From Nitrospira sp. UBA5698 (GTDB lineage: Bacteria > Nitrospirota > Nitrospiria > Nitrospirales > Nitrospiraceae): a stretch of DNA of 48,219 bases. The notes beneath the pieces were generated by a model. The model was not told the DNA's origin and made no database searches. It worked only from the letters and a program-made list of their open reading frames with translations. Shown one piece after another: positions 26,942-35,647 of this stretch. The position numbers and the translations under genes are program-made. The stretch is taken from NCBI GenBank assembly GCA_002420115.1, contig DIHK01000042.1, positions 1 to 48,219 of the forward strand, given 5' to 3'. Position 1 is the stretch's first letter, and every line of letters starts with the position of its first letter.

Positions 26942-27366
26942 TACGCACCGCCGTCCTTCATGGCCAACAGATGTTTCATCGCCTCCTTGGCTGCAGCCCT
27001 GGCCTTCACGGCCGGATTTAAGCTGGCACCTGGGTCAACCTTGTCTCCCAATTCCGCCACTCTGGCGCAATGTTTGATCGCGTCCTGCAAATGCGGTACG
27101 GCTTCCTTGCCATGTTCATCTCTGGTCGGTAAGGCCTTGAGGATCGCCTGGGCTTGTTTCGCTACTTCGGCACAGTGATGCAGGATGGCATGGCTGTCGC
27201 CCATGCCGCCGTGCATCACCATCTCTTCTGCATCTCTGACCATCGCTCTGCCTTGATCTTGGACTTCCTGTACAGACCCTGCCGAGGCAGTCCCATTCGC
27301 CATCGAGAGCCCGCAGAAGAGGACTCCGAGGAATGCCATTGTCAACCGTGGTGCATTATTCGGCAT
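26941..27366 (-). CDS. Exported small metal-binding protein (SmbP-like)
   Basis: A 141-residue protein with a signal peptide (AFLGVLFCGLSMANGTASAG). The mature part is helical and His-rich: EEMVMHGGMGDSHAILHHCAEVAKQAQ, DEHGKEAVPHLQDAIKHCARVAE, AAKEAMKHLLAMKDGG. The repeated H-x-x-x-A-x-x-H spacing resembles SmbP of Nitrosomonas europaea, a periplasmic protein binding several copper or other divalent ions. ATG 27366 overlaps the preceding stop as TAATG, showing translational coupling to the cupredoxin-like gene. A metal-buffer role next to copper enzymes is plausible. Confidence 0.8.
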   Translation of the reverse strand: MPNNAPRLTMAFLGVLFCGLSMANGTASAGSVQEVQDQGRAMVRDAEEMVMHGGMGDSHAILHHCAEVAKQAQAILKALPTRDEHGKEAVPHLQDAIKHCARVAELGDKVDPGASLNPAVKARAAAKEAMKHLLAMKDGGA

Positions 27367-28151
27367 TATTTAACCAATTGGTTCGCTTCGAATAGAAAAT
27401 CGAGCGTCAGAGCCTCCTGAGGCTTTACTGTAATCTCCCGCTCTTGGGTGCCAAGAATCGGATGCCACGCCTTGAGACGATAGGTCCCTGCCGGAAGATC
27501 ACCGATGGTAAAAGCCCCATTGGGACTCGTCACGGCATAATAGGGATTGTCGATCGCATACCCCCAGTTCTGCATATACGGGTGCATGCCGCACTGCATG
27601 GTAAATACTTTTCTTCCCTTCACCAGTTGAACCACATCGGTTGTCCCGCTCACATGCAACGCCGGTCGATGAAGGACGATGTCGACGCCGGCCTGGTCGT
27701 AGGCATAACCTTGAATATCGTGTGACACCGGATCTCGATTAAAGACCGTGACTCGGCGCTTGTCGCTGACGACGGTAACAAACGGCAGAAACTGACAGAG
27801 ACTGGCTTCCACCTCCGCATCGGTGGCGGTAAATGCCTTGCCTTTCTCGACACCCTCAATGACGACCACCACATCCTTCAGACCGCCATCCTGGCCGACA
27901 GTGACTTCCTTCAGAAGGCGATGTCCTTTTCCGTCTGAAAGAGTCGCGCAATACTCGCGGTCATAGTAGCGACGCAGCTCGAAGACTTTCGGTTCAGGCA
28001 CAGGTCCGGTAAACGTGATTTTGCCTTGCACGGTCGCCCCATTGACCACGCTGCCTGACTCATACGCAAAGACCTCCGTGTGGAGCCCCGCTGCTAGGAT
28101 CATCTGCGCATAGAGCGCGAGCCCGAGCCCCGTTACCATGATTCGTTTCAT
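27366..28151 (-). CDS. Secreted cupredoxin-like protein with C-terminal carboxypeptidase-regulatory-like domain
   Basis: A 261-residue protein from ATG 28151, supported by AGGAGGG eight bases upstream. A signal peptide (GLALYAQMILAAGLHTEVFA) is followed by a beta-rich module beginning VNGATVQGKITFTGPVPEP. A cupredoxin-like region follows with His in DPVSHDIQGY and Cys/His/Met in TMQCGMHPYMQNWGYA, a type 1 copper ligand pattern. The C-terminal NGAFTIGDLPAGTYRLKAWHP is a carboxypeptidase-regulatory-like fold. A role as electron carrier for the oxidase upstream is inferred. It lies 1 bp from the LolA-like gene and overlaps the SmbP-like gene. Confidence 0.8.
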   Translation of the reverse strand: MKRIMVTGLGLALYAQMILAAGLHTEVFAYESGSVVNGATVQGKITFTGPVPEPKVFELRRYYDREYCATLSDGKGHRLLKEVTVGQDGGLKDVVVVIEGVEKGKAFTATDAEVEASLCQFLPFVTVVSDKRRVTVFNRDPVSHDIQGYAYDQAGVDIVLHRPALHVSGTTDVVQLVKGRKVFTMQCGMHPYMQNWGYAIDNPYYAVTSPNGAFTIGDLPAGTYRLKAWHPILGTQEREITVKPQEALTLDFLFEANQLVK

Positions 28152-28152
28152 C

Positions 28153-28779
28153 TCAATCCCTCCTGTACCCCTCATTGTTCGATGTCGGCTGCATGGTTGC
28201 GGGTGGATTGGCTGGGTCCAATCTTTGTGGCAGCTCGAACAGAAATCGTGACTGTTCAGTAAAGATCAACCTGCGAAACTCCTCCGACCATTCCCCCTGC
28301 TTGCTCACCGTCTTCATCGGAAACCGCTGAACCTTCGTCACCCACCGATAGTATTGCCGAGTTTCCCCTGCTTCTGCAACTGTCACCTCGAACAGCTCCG
28401 TCGGATATCCATTGAGCATTTCGTCTCCGACCAACTCGCGCGAGATTTCGCCGGGCATGTTCTCGCTCACATCTAACCGATATTCATTCGTGATCGGCTC
28501 CTCCACATACAGCCGTCGCTTGGACAAGATCAACCAGGCTGTGCCGCGATCCACTCGAACGATGATCACGCTGGCCCCTCGCTGAGGGATGAGAAACTCA
28601 AATCGCCAGCGATCGTCCTTGGCATTGACATGCGCTGTCACCACGGACTTCCCTCGCTTGACGATCCGATCACCGGAAAAGTCGAGCGCTGTGGCCGCCT
28701 CCGGCAGACTGCCGACCGTCATCGACAGCAGCCACACCAAGAATGCGCCGATCAATCGAGGTACTACTCGCAGGTCCAT
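28153..28779 (-). CDS. LolA-like (outer-membrane lipoprotein-sorting fold) exported protein
   Basis: A 208-residue protein with a signal peptide (LIGAFLVWLLSMTVGSLPEAATA). The beta-strand pattern VKRGKSVVTAHVNAKDDRWRFEFLIP, SVIIVRVDRGTAWLILSKRRLYVEEP and YYRWVTKVQRFPMKTVSKQG fits the LolA/DUF4412-like fold that binds hydrophobic ligands. It is probably periplasmic. It is the first of three tightly packed genes after oxidase 2, separated from it by a strong hairpin. TTGAAC and TACAAG 17 bp apart just upstream may give them their own promoter. Confidence 0.65.
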   Translation of the reverse strand: MDLRVVPRLIGAFLVWLLSMTVGSLPEAATALDFSGDRIVKRGKSVVTAHVNAKDDRWRFEFLIPQRGASVIIVRVDRGTAWLILSKRRLYVEEPITNEYRLDVSENMPGEISRELVGDEMLNGYPTELFEVTVAEAGETRQYYRWVTKVQRFPMKTVSKQGEWSEEFRRLIFTEQSRFLFELPQRLDPANPPATMQPTSNNEGYRRD

Positions 28780-28839
28780 CAGTTCTTGTACCGTATGGCT
28801 GAGCCTGGTTCAAGACATCGTTTGCCGACGACAAACGAA

Positions 28840-28875
28840 CGGGGGAACCCGGCTCTCACAAGCCGGATTCCCCCG
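28840..28875 (-). terminator. 15-bp hairpin between oxidase 2 and the LolA-like gene
   Basis: CGGGGGAACCCGGCT (28840-28854), loop CTCACA, then AGCCGGATTCCCCCG (28861-28875); one position pairs as a wobble. Minus-strand sequence after it is TTCGTTTG. It may terminate or attenuate transcription from oxidase 2 into the three small exported proteins, lowering or uncoupling their expression. Confidence 0.65.
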
Positions 28876-28900
28876 CCTATTACGTCTCCTCGTCGGTCTT

Positions 28901-31900
28901 CTACTTAGCCTTCGCCTTCATAGACACCGGGAGGGATTTTGCTGAGGACTTACCCTCGGCATGTTGTGTAGCCGGGGTTTTCCCACTCAGCGGAAGGATC
29001 GCACGACTGTCTCGGTCCAATACTTTTAACATGCCCCAATGTCCGGCATCGAGATAGCCCGGACGCTGGTTGAGCCAGAGATAGTCACCGGGAATCCCGT
29101 TCGGTCCGCCCGCTCCGCCGTTCAACCAGGCATTGAAGACTTCGGACCCACCGAATTCCATGGTGCTCACGAGGTCTGCTCCGTTGATGTACGGCTCATG
29201 TTTCCACTCATGGCCGGAAACGCTGAACAGTTGTACCTGTTCACTGAATGCGCCCAGGACATGAATGACAACCGGATCACCGACATGCGCGGCGATCGTC
29301 GGGGTCACCGGCTGATCACCCGTCTTCACACAGGCGAACACTTCACTGTAGGCACAGCCCTTCTCGGTGCGGTAATCGGTCGGCTCCGACCGATAGTTCA
29401 CCGCCGTCACGCCGGCCACCTTTTGGATGTACGGCATGAAGCTCGTGCCGGTGATATTGTCCTCGTCCTGGAACAGGAGCGCAAACGAACGATAGTTCTG
29501 CCGTTTTTCGTTTCCTGACACAGTCCGATCGACCATCACATCCGCCCTCCACGAGCTCTTCTGGGCCAGGTCCTCGCCGGTCACCGGATCGCGATACTGC
29601 GACCCCTTCGGCCCGATGATGACGGCACCAAAGAGTCCGTTCCGCGGATTCTCGATCACGTTCCCCCAGTCCTGAATCAGAGCCGAGTTCTCCCCGAACT
29701 CCGGATGGGCGTAGAACGTATAGGTCTTACTCTGGCCCGGCGCAACCGTCTGATCGCCGGGATTATTGCCGGCGTTGATGCCCATGGACTCCTTCGGATC
29801 AAACGCGAGGTTATCCACATGGAACCCTGCGCGGTCCTTGGCCATCTCATTCTTCAGATTGACCTTGATGCAGTCACCGACGTTGACGTGGAGCGTCAAC
29901 GGGCTTGGCTCAAGGTTACCCGACGCGACTTTGGTCTTTTCGCCTTCGAGCACATACATCTTCCCGCTTTCGTTCCCCAGTACCATTTTACGCTCCAAGT
30001 CGACTTCCATCGTCCCTGGCGTCCCCTTGTTGTAGCGGATCGCTTTGTCGATGGCCGAGACGTTGAAGCTCTTCACTGGTGCATCCGCTGGACACACCGA
30101 CTTAGCCGACTGTGGAATCTCACTACGCCCTGGAAGCGGTTTGAGTGTCGCATCCGCCTTGTCCAGAACTCGGACAATTCCCCAGCTGCCTTCGACGAAG
30201 TGCGACGCCCGACCGCTATAGTACAGGTAGTCGCCCGCCATCTGTTGTGGTCCGCCGGCGGCCGGAATAGCCGCATCATACCGTTCCCCGATCACCACGT
30301 GCAGCGAGCTGCGCGGGATGGAGTTCTTGCTATACCGCTCCATCGGGAACCAGTGACCGCTGATGTGCCAGGAATGCACCTCGTTGGCCGATGTTTCCAG
30401 CAGTCTGACCACCACGGGATCACCCAGATAGGCCCGCAACATCAGCGTATCCGGATCTCCGTGGATCACACTGCTGAACAACTTCGAAGGATCCGGGTTA
30501 TTTGCCAAACGGACAGACAAGGGCTCTACCCGCATGTTGTACCCGCCACCGGTCGTGGCTTCACCTCCGTTCAAGAACTTCATCGGCGACAGGTTGAGTT
30601 TGGCCGGATAGACCGCCGACGGCGTCCCATCCACGGATATTGCGCCGACCCTTGCCTGTGGATTGTCGGCCGTAATCAATTCCGCCGCCCGAGGGTTGGA
30701 ATCCATGACATGTGTCACGATCTCACGGAATGACCCCCTGATATGGGCGGACACCGGTTCGGTCGTGTGGATGTCCGCGACGGGGCCGCTCCTGATTTCC
30801 TTCCCCGTGACCGGATCATGGTAGGTCGATCGCGGCGGTTCCGTGATGAATGAAGCATACTGCCCATGCCCCCACGAATCGAGACCATACACATGGTCAT
30901 GCCAGAACGTGGTGCCGAAGTCGGCGTCCACATACCAGCGCTCGCGGATCCACTCGACCGAGGCAATCTCACCCTTCTTATGAGCATGCAGCAACGGCCG
31001 CTCAAAAGTGATCGTATTGCCGTCGATTTTGCTGATACGGGCTGACTCAAATCCATTCACTTCATCCATTCCCACGCCCAACTCCGTCTTGACGTGGAAC
31101 TTTGATGCATCCTTGACTTTGATGCTGGTCGCCCCCTTGGCGGCATCAGCCTCGATCGTCGTGTTCATCGGAACCGGCATACCTTTGCCTGGGTGCTCGT
31201 CCTTCAAGATCGTGAACGGACGGAGTGACATCTCATAGGAGAAGCCGATGATGGGTCCATCGGAGGCTTGCGTGTCGAACTGGAACATGTGCGGATGCAG
31301 GTTCGTCTTGCTGGAGAACCCTTGCCGCGTATCATCTTTCAGCTCGCTCTTATAGACGACGTCAATACAGTCCTGCACGTTTCCACGAATGACCAGCGGA
31401 AACTGCTTCGCTCGATTCTTGCGGACCTCGGCTTCCTCTTCATGCAACACATAAAGCAAACCACCCGGATCGACGATCGCCGGTGTCTTGGCCGTCGCCC
31501 CCTTCAAGGTAATCGGCAAGGTGATCGCATGGATGTTGAACTTCTTGACCGGCGCGCCCTCCGGACAAAGACTCCATGGCCCCTGCTCTCCAGGCTTGGC
31601 AGGCTCGGTTGAGTTACTGCCATCATCACGACGATGAATCGGCTCCAACCATGGCGCCCCACTGTGGCTCGGCGAGAACGGCACTCGTCTGCCGAGATGC
31701 GGCCGCAGCCACGGCCACGACAGCTTTCCGCTTCGCGGGTCGAAGAGAATCTCCTGGCGCTTGCCAGGCGTCGACGACTTGTAGTTCACCCATTCGTACG
31801 TCGTTTCAGGCTCACTCAGCGCTTTCATTCCGTCCCAAGCCCAGTCATTGACCGTCGAGTCGTAGGCCAGGGTCTGTTCCTTCTCTGTGTTCTTGTGCCC

Positions 31901-33613
31901 CGGCTTGCCCTGCGGCGGTACCTGCATCTCCACCCAATCCTTGATGGAGACCTTGGCTGGATTGGCTTTCCAATCGGACTTGTCCTTGGTGATCTCGAAT
32001 TTCTTACCACCGTACCAATCGACCATCGTGCCCACGAGCTTATCGCTTGCCACACCGGTCCTCATACGGCCGACACGGTCTGGCAATTCAACCAACGGCT
32101 TCATCACATCCGTCTGAAATCCCGGCGCTTGCAGGGTGTTGTACACCCGCCAGAATCCCCACATGCCCGTCACATAGTGCTGCGGAATATGGCAATGGAA
32201 CACGAACTCGCCGGCCAATGCCTGCAATCCTCCTGAACCGCCCTCGATCACCTGATCATAGATCTCCGTCGGCCCAATGGACTGCACGTCGAGACGATCA
32301 GAGGTATCGCTGATGAGCGGGAACTTCACCGGACCATTACTGGAAGCCGCGAAGTCCAGATTGCTGTTCCCCGGCTGACGTGCCCAACGAATGGACCCGC
32401 CATGGAGGTGATGCGAATGCACGATCTCTGAACCACCCGCCATCCGGAACTTGGCCGGATCACCGAGATACGAACGCGGAATGGTCGTAGCCGGGTCACC
32501 GAATGTGTAGGACCCATAGGCCATAGACTCATCACCATAGAACCCCATATGAGCTTGGAGTTCGATACGTGTGCCGTGTGGCTCGCTCCGATAGTTCAAT
32601 AAACGCGCTCCCGGACGATACGAGTCGGTGTGAGGATCGCGCTGCGGCAACATCTCACCCTTCTTGTTTAAAATCCGGAAGGCCTCATCGCCTGCCTCAT
32701 GATAAAAAATCGCGAATTCACGAAAATCCGCCCCGTTCGGATCTTCGATCATGGCTTCCCAGCCGCTCGCCATCGGCTTTCCATCGAACGGGCTCAGATA
32801 GCGTGAGCCGCGCGGCTCAACTACCAACATGCCGATCAATCCGAGATTGAACTGTTCACGTGAAGCATGTGACCGGAGAAACCGTGCGCCCTCTTGTGTG
32901 TCCGGCTTGATGTACCATTCAAAACTTTGCTGTTTCCCCACCGCCACGGTCGTATCCGGATTCGATGGGGTTGCCGGCTTGCCGGTGGATGCGACCACCA
33001 TCGACGACCCGTTGATCACAAGGTTGGTCGGCTCATCGGCGATCTGGTTATGGAGGGTCAGCTTGAGACAATCGCCCTGATTGGCCCGGATGACGAGCGG
33101 TTGGATCACATCACCCTGCAGACCGTTCGACAGGGCACCGGGATCGTTTTCCTTTTCCCGCGCTTCCTTGTTCGCCGTCTCCTCGGCCCGTGCTTTATCC
33201 AGATTTTCGTTCAGGACGTACATGTACCCCGGGAAGTAATCAAGAAACCGGCTCAGGGTGATTTCAATGTTGATCGCGGTAACGTGGTAGTCCTTGATGG
33301 GTGCAGTCGCCGGACAGCGCTGCCCGTTGGAGACCGAGACTTTGTCCGGGTCATCCGCTACCAGCAACACACCCTGTTGCATCATGTGGCTGTTGGCGCT
33401 TGTGCCGTATCCTCCCTTCTTTCCGATGAATTCCTGCTGCCGCTTGATTTCGTCCATCATGCGGTCATGAAGGACTGATCCACCTTCACGATAGATCACC
33501 TTTTTCGCAGACGCCTGCTCCGCGCTGCCCTGGTGACCATGCTGCTCTGCAGCCCACGCCATCGGTGTGATGGCGAGACCGCCCATCAAGACCAAGCTGA
33601 AGAGTTGCCGCAT
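28901..33613 (-). CDS. Giant exported multicopper oxidase, paralogue 2
   Basis: A 1,570-residue paralogue of oxidase 1 from ATG 33613 (GAGGAGGG upstream), with signal peptide LFSLVLMGGLAITPMAWA and a His-rich mature start, EQHGHQGS. HSHHLHG, FHCHIPQHYVTGM, LHPHMFQFD, FWHDHVYG and HSWHISGHWF are all kept. The first HSH motif of oxidase 1 has become RSH, in FLRSHASRE. The type 1 site and the L1-L4 motif set used elsewhere in the protein look intact, so activity is expected. The C-terminus is Lys/Ala-rich as in oxidase 1. It heads a group with LolA-like, cupredoxin-like and SmbP-like genes, suggesting copper handling or metal oxidation in the envelope. Confidence 0.9.
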   Translation of the reverse strand: MRQLFSLVLMGGLAITPMAWAAEQHGHQGSAEQASAKKVIYREGGSVLHDRMMDEIKRQQEFIGKKGGYGTSANSHMMQQGVLLVADDPDKVSVSNGQRCPATAPIKDYHVTAINIEITLSRFLDYFPGYMYVLNENLDKARAEETANKEAREKENDPGALSNGLQGDVIQPLVIRANQGDCLKLTLHNQIADEPTNLVINGSSMVVASTGKPATPSNPDTTVAVGKQQSFEWYIKPDTQEGARFLRSHASREQFNLGLIGMLVVEPRGSRYLSPFDGKPMASGWEAMIEDPNGADFREFAIFYHEAGDEAFRILNKKGEMLPQRDPHTDSYRPGARLLNYRSEPHGTRIELQAHMGFYGDESMAYGSYTFGDPATTIPRSYLGDPAKFRMAGGSEIVHSHHLHGGSIRWARQPGNSNLDFAASSNGPVKFPLISDTSDRLDVQSIGPTEIYDQVIEGGSGGLQALAGEFVFHCHIPQHYVTGMWGFWRVYNTLQAPGFQTDVMKPLVELPDRVGRMRTGVASDKLVGTMVDWYGGKKFEITKDKSDWKANPAKVSIKDWVEMQVPPQGKPGHKNTEKEQTLAYDSTVNDWAWDGMKALSEPETTYEWVNYKSSTPGKRQEILFDPRSGKLSWPWLRPHLGRRVPFSPSHSGAPWLEPIHRRDDGSNSTEPAKPGEQGPWSLCPEGAPVKKFNIHAITLPITLKGATAKTPAIVDPGGLLYVLHEEEAEVRKNRAKQFPLVIRGNVQDCIDVVYKSELKDDTRQGFSSKTNLHPHMFQFDTQASDGPIIGFSYEMSLRPFTILKDEHPGKGMPVPMNTTIEADAAKGATSIKVKDASKFHVKTELGVGMDEVNGFESARISKIDGNTITFERPLLHAHKKGEIASVEWIRERWYVDADFGTTFWHDHVYGLDSWGHGQYASFITEPPRSTYHDPVTGKEIRSGPVADIHTTEPVSAHIRGSFREIVTHVMDSNPRAAELITADNPQARVGAISVDGTPSAVYPAKLNLSPMKFLNGGEATTGGGYNMRVEPLSVRLANNPDPSKLFSSVIHGDPDTLMLRAYLGDPVVVRLLETSANEVHSWHISGHWFPMERYSKNSIPRSSLHVVIGERYDAAIPAAGGPQQMAGDYLYYSGRASHFVEGSWGIVRVLDKADATLKPLPGRSEIPQSAKSVCPADAPVKSFNVSAIDKAIRYNKGTPGTMEVDLERKMVLGNESGKMYVLEGEKTKVASGNLEPSPLTLHVNVGDCIKVNLKNEMAKDRAGFHVDNLAFDPKESMGINAGNNPGDQTVAPGQSKTYTFYAHPEFGENSALIQDWGNVIENPRNGLFGAVIIGPKGSQYRDPVTGEDLAQKSSWRADVMVDRTVSGNEKRQNYRSFALLFQDEDNITGTSFMPYIQKVAGVTAVNYRSEPTDYRTEKGCAYSEVFACVKTGDQPVTPTIAAHVGDPVVIHVLGAFSEQVQLFSVSGHEWKHEPYINGADLVSTMEFGGSEVFNAWLNGGAGGPNGIPGDYLWLNQRPGYLDAGHWGMLKVLDRDSRAILPLSGKTPATQHAEGKSSAKSLPVSMKAKAK

Positions 33614-33765
33614 CGCGCCAGCCCTCCTCAGCCTCCTACTCTGTTGAAAATGACTAGACCTCATAACTCGGCCTCCCCTTCTCTAGATATGTGACCGCCT
33701 ACGAAACAGCTCACACTTGCTTTTCAATCCGGCCCCTGACCGTCATGCCAAACAATGAAATGGAA

Positions 33766-33889
33766 ACCGGCCTCCGAACTAACCCCCGGCCTCATCTCTC
33801 AGGAGGGTTAAGAGCTGGTGAAGGGCTCCTTCTTGCGAAGGAATGGGTCATTCGGAGGCCGGTCCAAAATCACCCAAACCCTCACCAGC
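33766..33889 (-). promoter_or_regulatory. Candidate structured RNA element upstream of oxidase 2
   Basis: ACCGGCCTCCGAA (33766-33778) and its exact complement (33851-33863) form a 13-bp stem closing 72 nt. Inside are TAACCC/GGGTTA (33780-33810) and CCTTC-TTGC-GAAGG (33828-33841). GCTGGTGA inside the loop (33814-33821) is also complementary to TCACCAGC outside it (33882-33889), extended by GGG/CCC across a one-base bulge, so a pseudoknot is possible. It lies about 150-280 nt before the oxidase 2 start on the coding strand. No known riboswitch class is matched. Confidence 0.5.
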
Positions 33890-34156
33890 AACCATTTGAT
33901 ATGGCAATCAACGTGCCTTTTTGTACGAACGATCAAACGGATTGATATTTTTCAATAGATACAATGGGTTGTGGTGATCATACACTTGCAACACCACACA
34001 GAAGATTATGTGGAACTCTTCTACACAGAGAGACAGCTGCTAAACACTATCGATATATCCTCATGAAAATCATGCAGTTACTACTGTCTAACCGATTAGA
34101 CGCTCTGCGCTGCTGTATTGGGGCAGGATGGGACAGTGGAAATGAGTTTTAATAAG

Positions 34157-34197
34157 GAGACGCCTCTCTCTCAGACCTCTCTGGAGAGCGATGTCTC
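34157..34197. repeat. Imperfect hairpin in the gap before the MEMO-family gene
   Basis: GAGACGCCTCTC (34157-34168) can pair imperfectly with GGAGAGCGATGTCTC (34183-34197). The 33890-34242 stretch is AT-richer than its surroundings and has no gene I can support. This hairpin lies 45 bp past the stop of the MEMO-family gene and may be its transcript end. Confidence 0.35.
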
Positions 34198-34242
34198 TCT
34201 ATTACAAACCAAGAAATGATCTGGAGGCTGAAGCCGCCTCTA

Positions 34243-35478
34243 TCAGAAAAATGCGAGGCTGGCGTAGGTCACGGTAGAATTGTACTGGTCAGTGATGCCG
34301 CGGTCGTAGCGAAGGACCTGCCCTTTTTCCGCTTGGATCACCCGGAGCAGGCTATAGATGGGTGAAAAGCCAGCAATGCGACGCTGATCCTGTTCTCTCT
34401 GAATATAGGCTGCGAACTCCGCCGGTTTGAGTTCCTCCACATGCTTCAGCATTTCCAAGTCCCGCTGCATGGAACGGTGGAACGAAAAATCCGTAGGAGG
34501 CGCAGGATCGCCGTAGCGCAGACCGAGATGGGCCAATTCTCCTGCCGCGATCACACAGACCTTCTTTCCAGACTCGGTCATGGTATCCCGGAGGGCCGTG
34601 AGAAATTGCTCCACAGAATGCTGAACAGTTGTATCTTGTAGACTGGACGCTGAAAACGAGGAGAGAACGGGAACCATCGTGAATGGTTTGCTGACACTCG
34701 TCTGGAGAAACGGCAACTGAAATTCAATGGCATGTTCGGACTGGTGCGCGATCTCTTCGTCCATGCACTCTGGCACCAAGGCCTTGAGACGCTGCACGAT
34801 CGATTGATCCGTTGGGACGAGGCCCAGTGGCGTTTCAAAATCTTTGTCCGTTACGGCAAACAGATTCTCGAGCCCGGCATGCGCGGTGCCGATGATCACA
34901 TAGACGTCCGGCTGCTGACATTCTTGTAGTTCTTTGTATCCCCACGCATAGACCGGCCCTGCTTGCTTGAGATCGTAGGTGGGGGCCACGAGCCCTTTGA
35001 TCAACGTACCCTTATGCTCCGAAGGCTTAAAATCCGGCCCCTCACTTGAGGTGAAGAATCCATCGATCTGCTTCAGCAGCTTGGCGCCATCGGCTTCGTA
35101 ACTTCGTCCGGCAAAGACCGCCGGACGGAACGGCCGTTGTCGATACTCGCTCCGAGCCTGTTGCCGTGCGGTCTCAGTCCTTGGACCTTCCAGAAAGAGC
35201 TTTCGGTCCAAGTCCGCCACCAGCTGCTCGACCTTGCTCGGGAGCAGAAACTCGCCGAACCGTTTCAGATAAAGCGCACCGATCTCCTGGATGGAATGTT
35301 CTCCATCAAAATGCTGTACGATGAAAAAGAAGTTCAGCGGCAGCACCAACTTTTCTTGACTCAGCCCGCTCGGATCCCAGAGCACCATCAACTGATCCTC
35401 TCCTTGCTTAATGGGAGAGAACTGCAGATTTCTCAGGACCGGAAACTGGGCAGGATCCTTAATCACGCTCGTCGTCAT
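34243..35478 (-). CDS. MEMO-family protein (AmmeMemoRadiSam system protein B-like) with N-terminal extension
   Basis: A 411-residue protein. The C-terminal two thirds is the MEMO/extradiol-dioxygenase-like fold: LIKGLVAPTYDLKQAGPVYAWGY, DVYVIIGTAHAGLENLFAVT, HQSEHAIEFQLPFLQ, VCVIAAGELAHLG. The N-terminal 100 residues (FFFIVQHFDGEHSIQEIGALY, LPSKVEQLVADLDRKLFLEGP) look like a PqqD-type winged helix that could bind a peptide. Family MEMO proteins often occur with AMMECR1 and a radical SAM enzyme; neither is next to it here. There is no ribosome binding site and the candidate -10 ends nine bases before ATG, so the mRNA may be leaderless. Confidence 0.85.
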   Translation of the reverse strand: MTTSVIKDPAQFPVLRNLQFSPIKQGEDQLMVLWDPSGLSQEKLVLPLNFFFIVQHFDGEHSIQEIGALYLKRFGEFLLPSKVEQLVADLDRKLFLEGPRTETARQQARSEYRQRPFRPAVFAGRSYEADGAKLLKQIDGFFTSSEGPDFKPSEHKGTLIKGLVAPTYDLKQAGPVYAWGYKELQECQQPDVYVIIGTAHAGLENLFAVTDKDFETPLGLVPTDQSIVQRLKALVPECMDEEIAHQSEHAIEFQLPFLQTSVSKPFTMVPVLSSFSASSLQDTTVQHSVEQFLTALRDTMTESGKKVCVIAAGELAHLGLRYGDPAPPTDFSFHRSMQRDLEMLKHVEELKPAEFAAYIQREQDQRRIAGFSPIYSLLRVIQAEKGQVLRYDRGITDQYNSTVTYASLAFF

Positions 35479-35487
35479 AGCGCTGAC

Positions 35488-35517
35488 ATTCTAGGGGAGG
35501 AACCCGATCGGCTGCAA
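35488..35517 (-). promoter_or_regulatory. Candidate promoter of the MEMO-family gene
   Basis: TTGCAG (35512-35517) and TAGAAT (35488-35493) on the minus strand are 18 bp apart. The expected start lies about 3 nt before the initiation codon, consistent with a leaderless transcript. Confidence 0.45.
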
Positions 35518-35647
35518 CTGGGAACCAAGGGCAAGGTTCGGGCTGAGGTGAAGATTACCCATACATGCATGGAAGACCGAGTGAGGCGTCGAGTGGTTGA
35601 GCTATCAAAACGACGTCACCACGGTCGGCTGAATGGTTAGAGCCAGA

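Noticed and set aside
20005..33613. Assigning the giant oxidases as manganese oxidases
   Set aside because: Size and copper motifs resemble MnxG/McoA, but substrate residues cannot be judged from sequence alone; kept as a hypothesis.
33779..33830. CTCTCAGG on one strand and CTGAGA on the other, resembling parts of glycine and TPP riboswitches
   Set aside because: No second conserved segment of either riboswitch is present; the neighbouring genes do not fit.
33964..34152. Plus-strand ORF of 62 codons in the AT-rich gap
   Set aside because: Composition and translation give no sign of coding; no partner or binding site.
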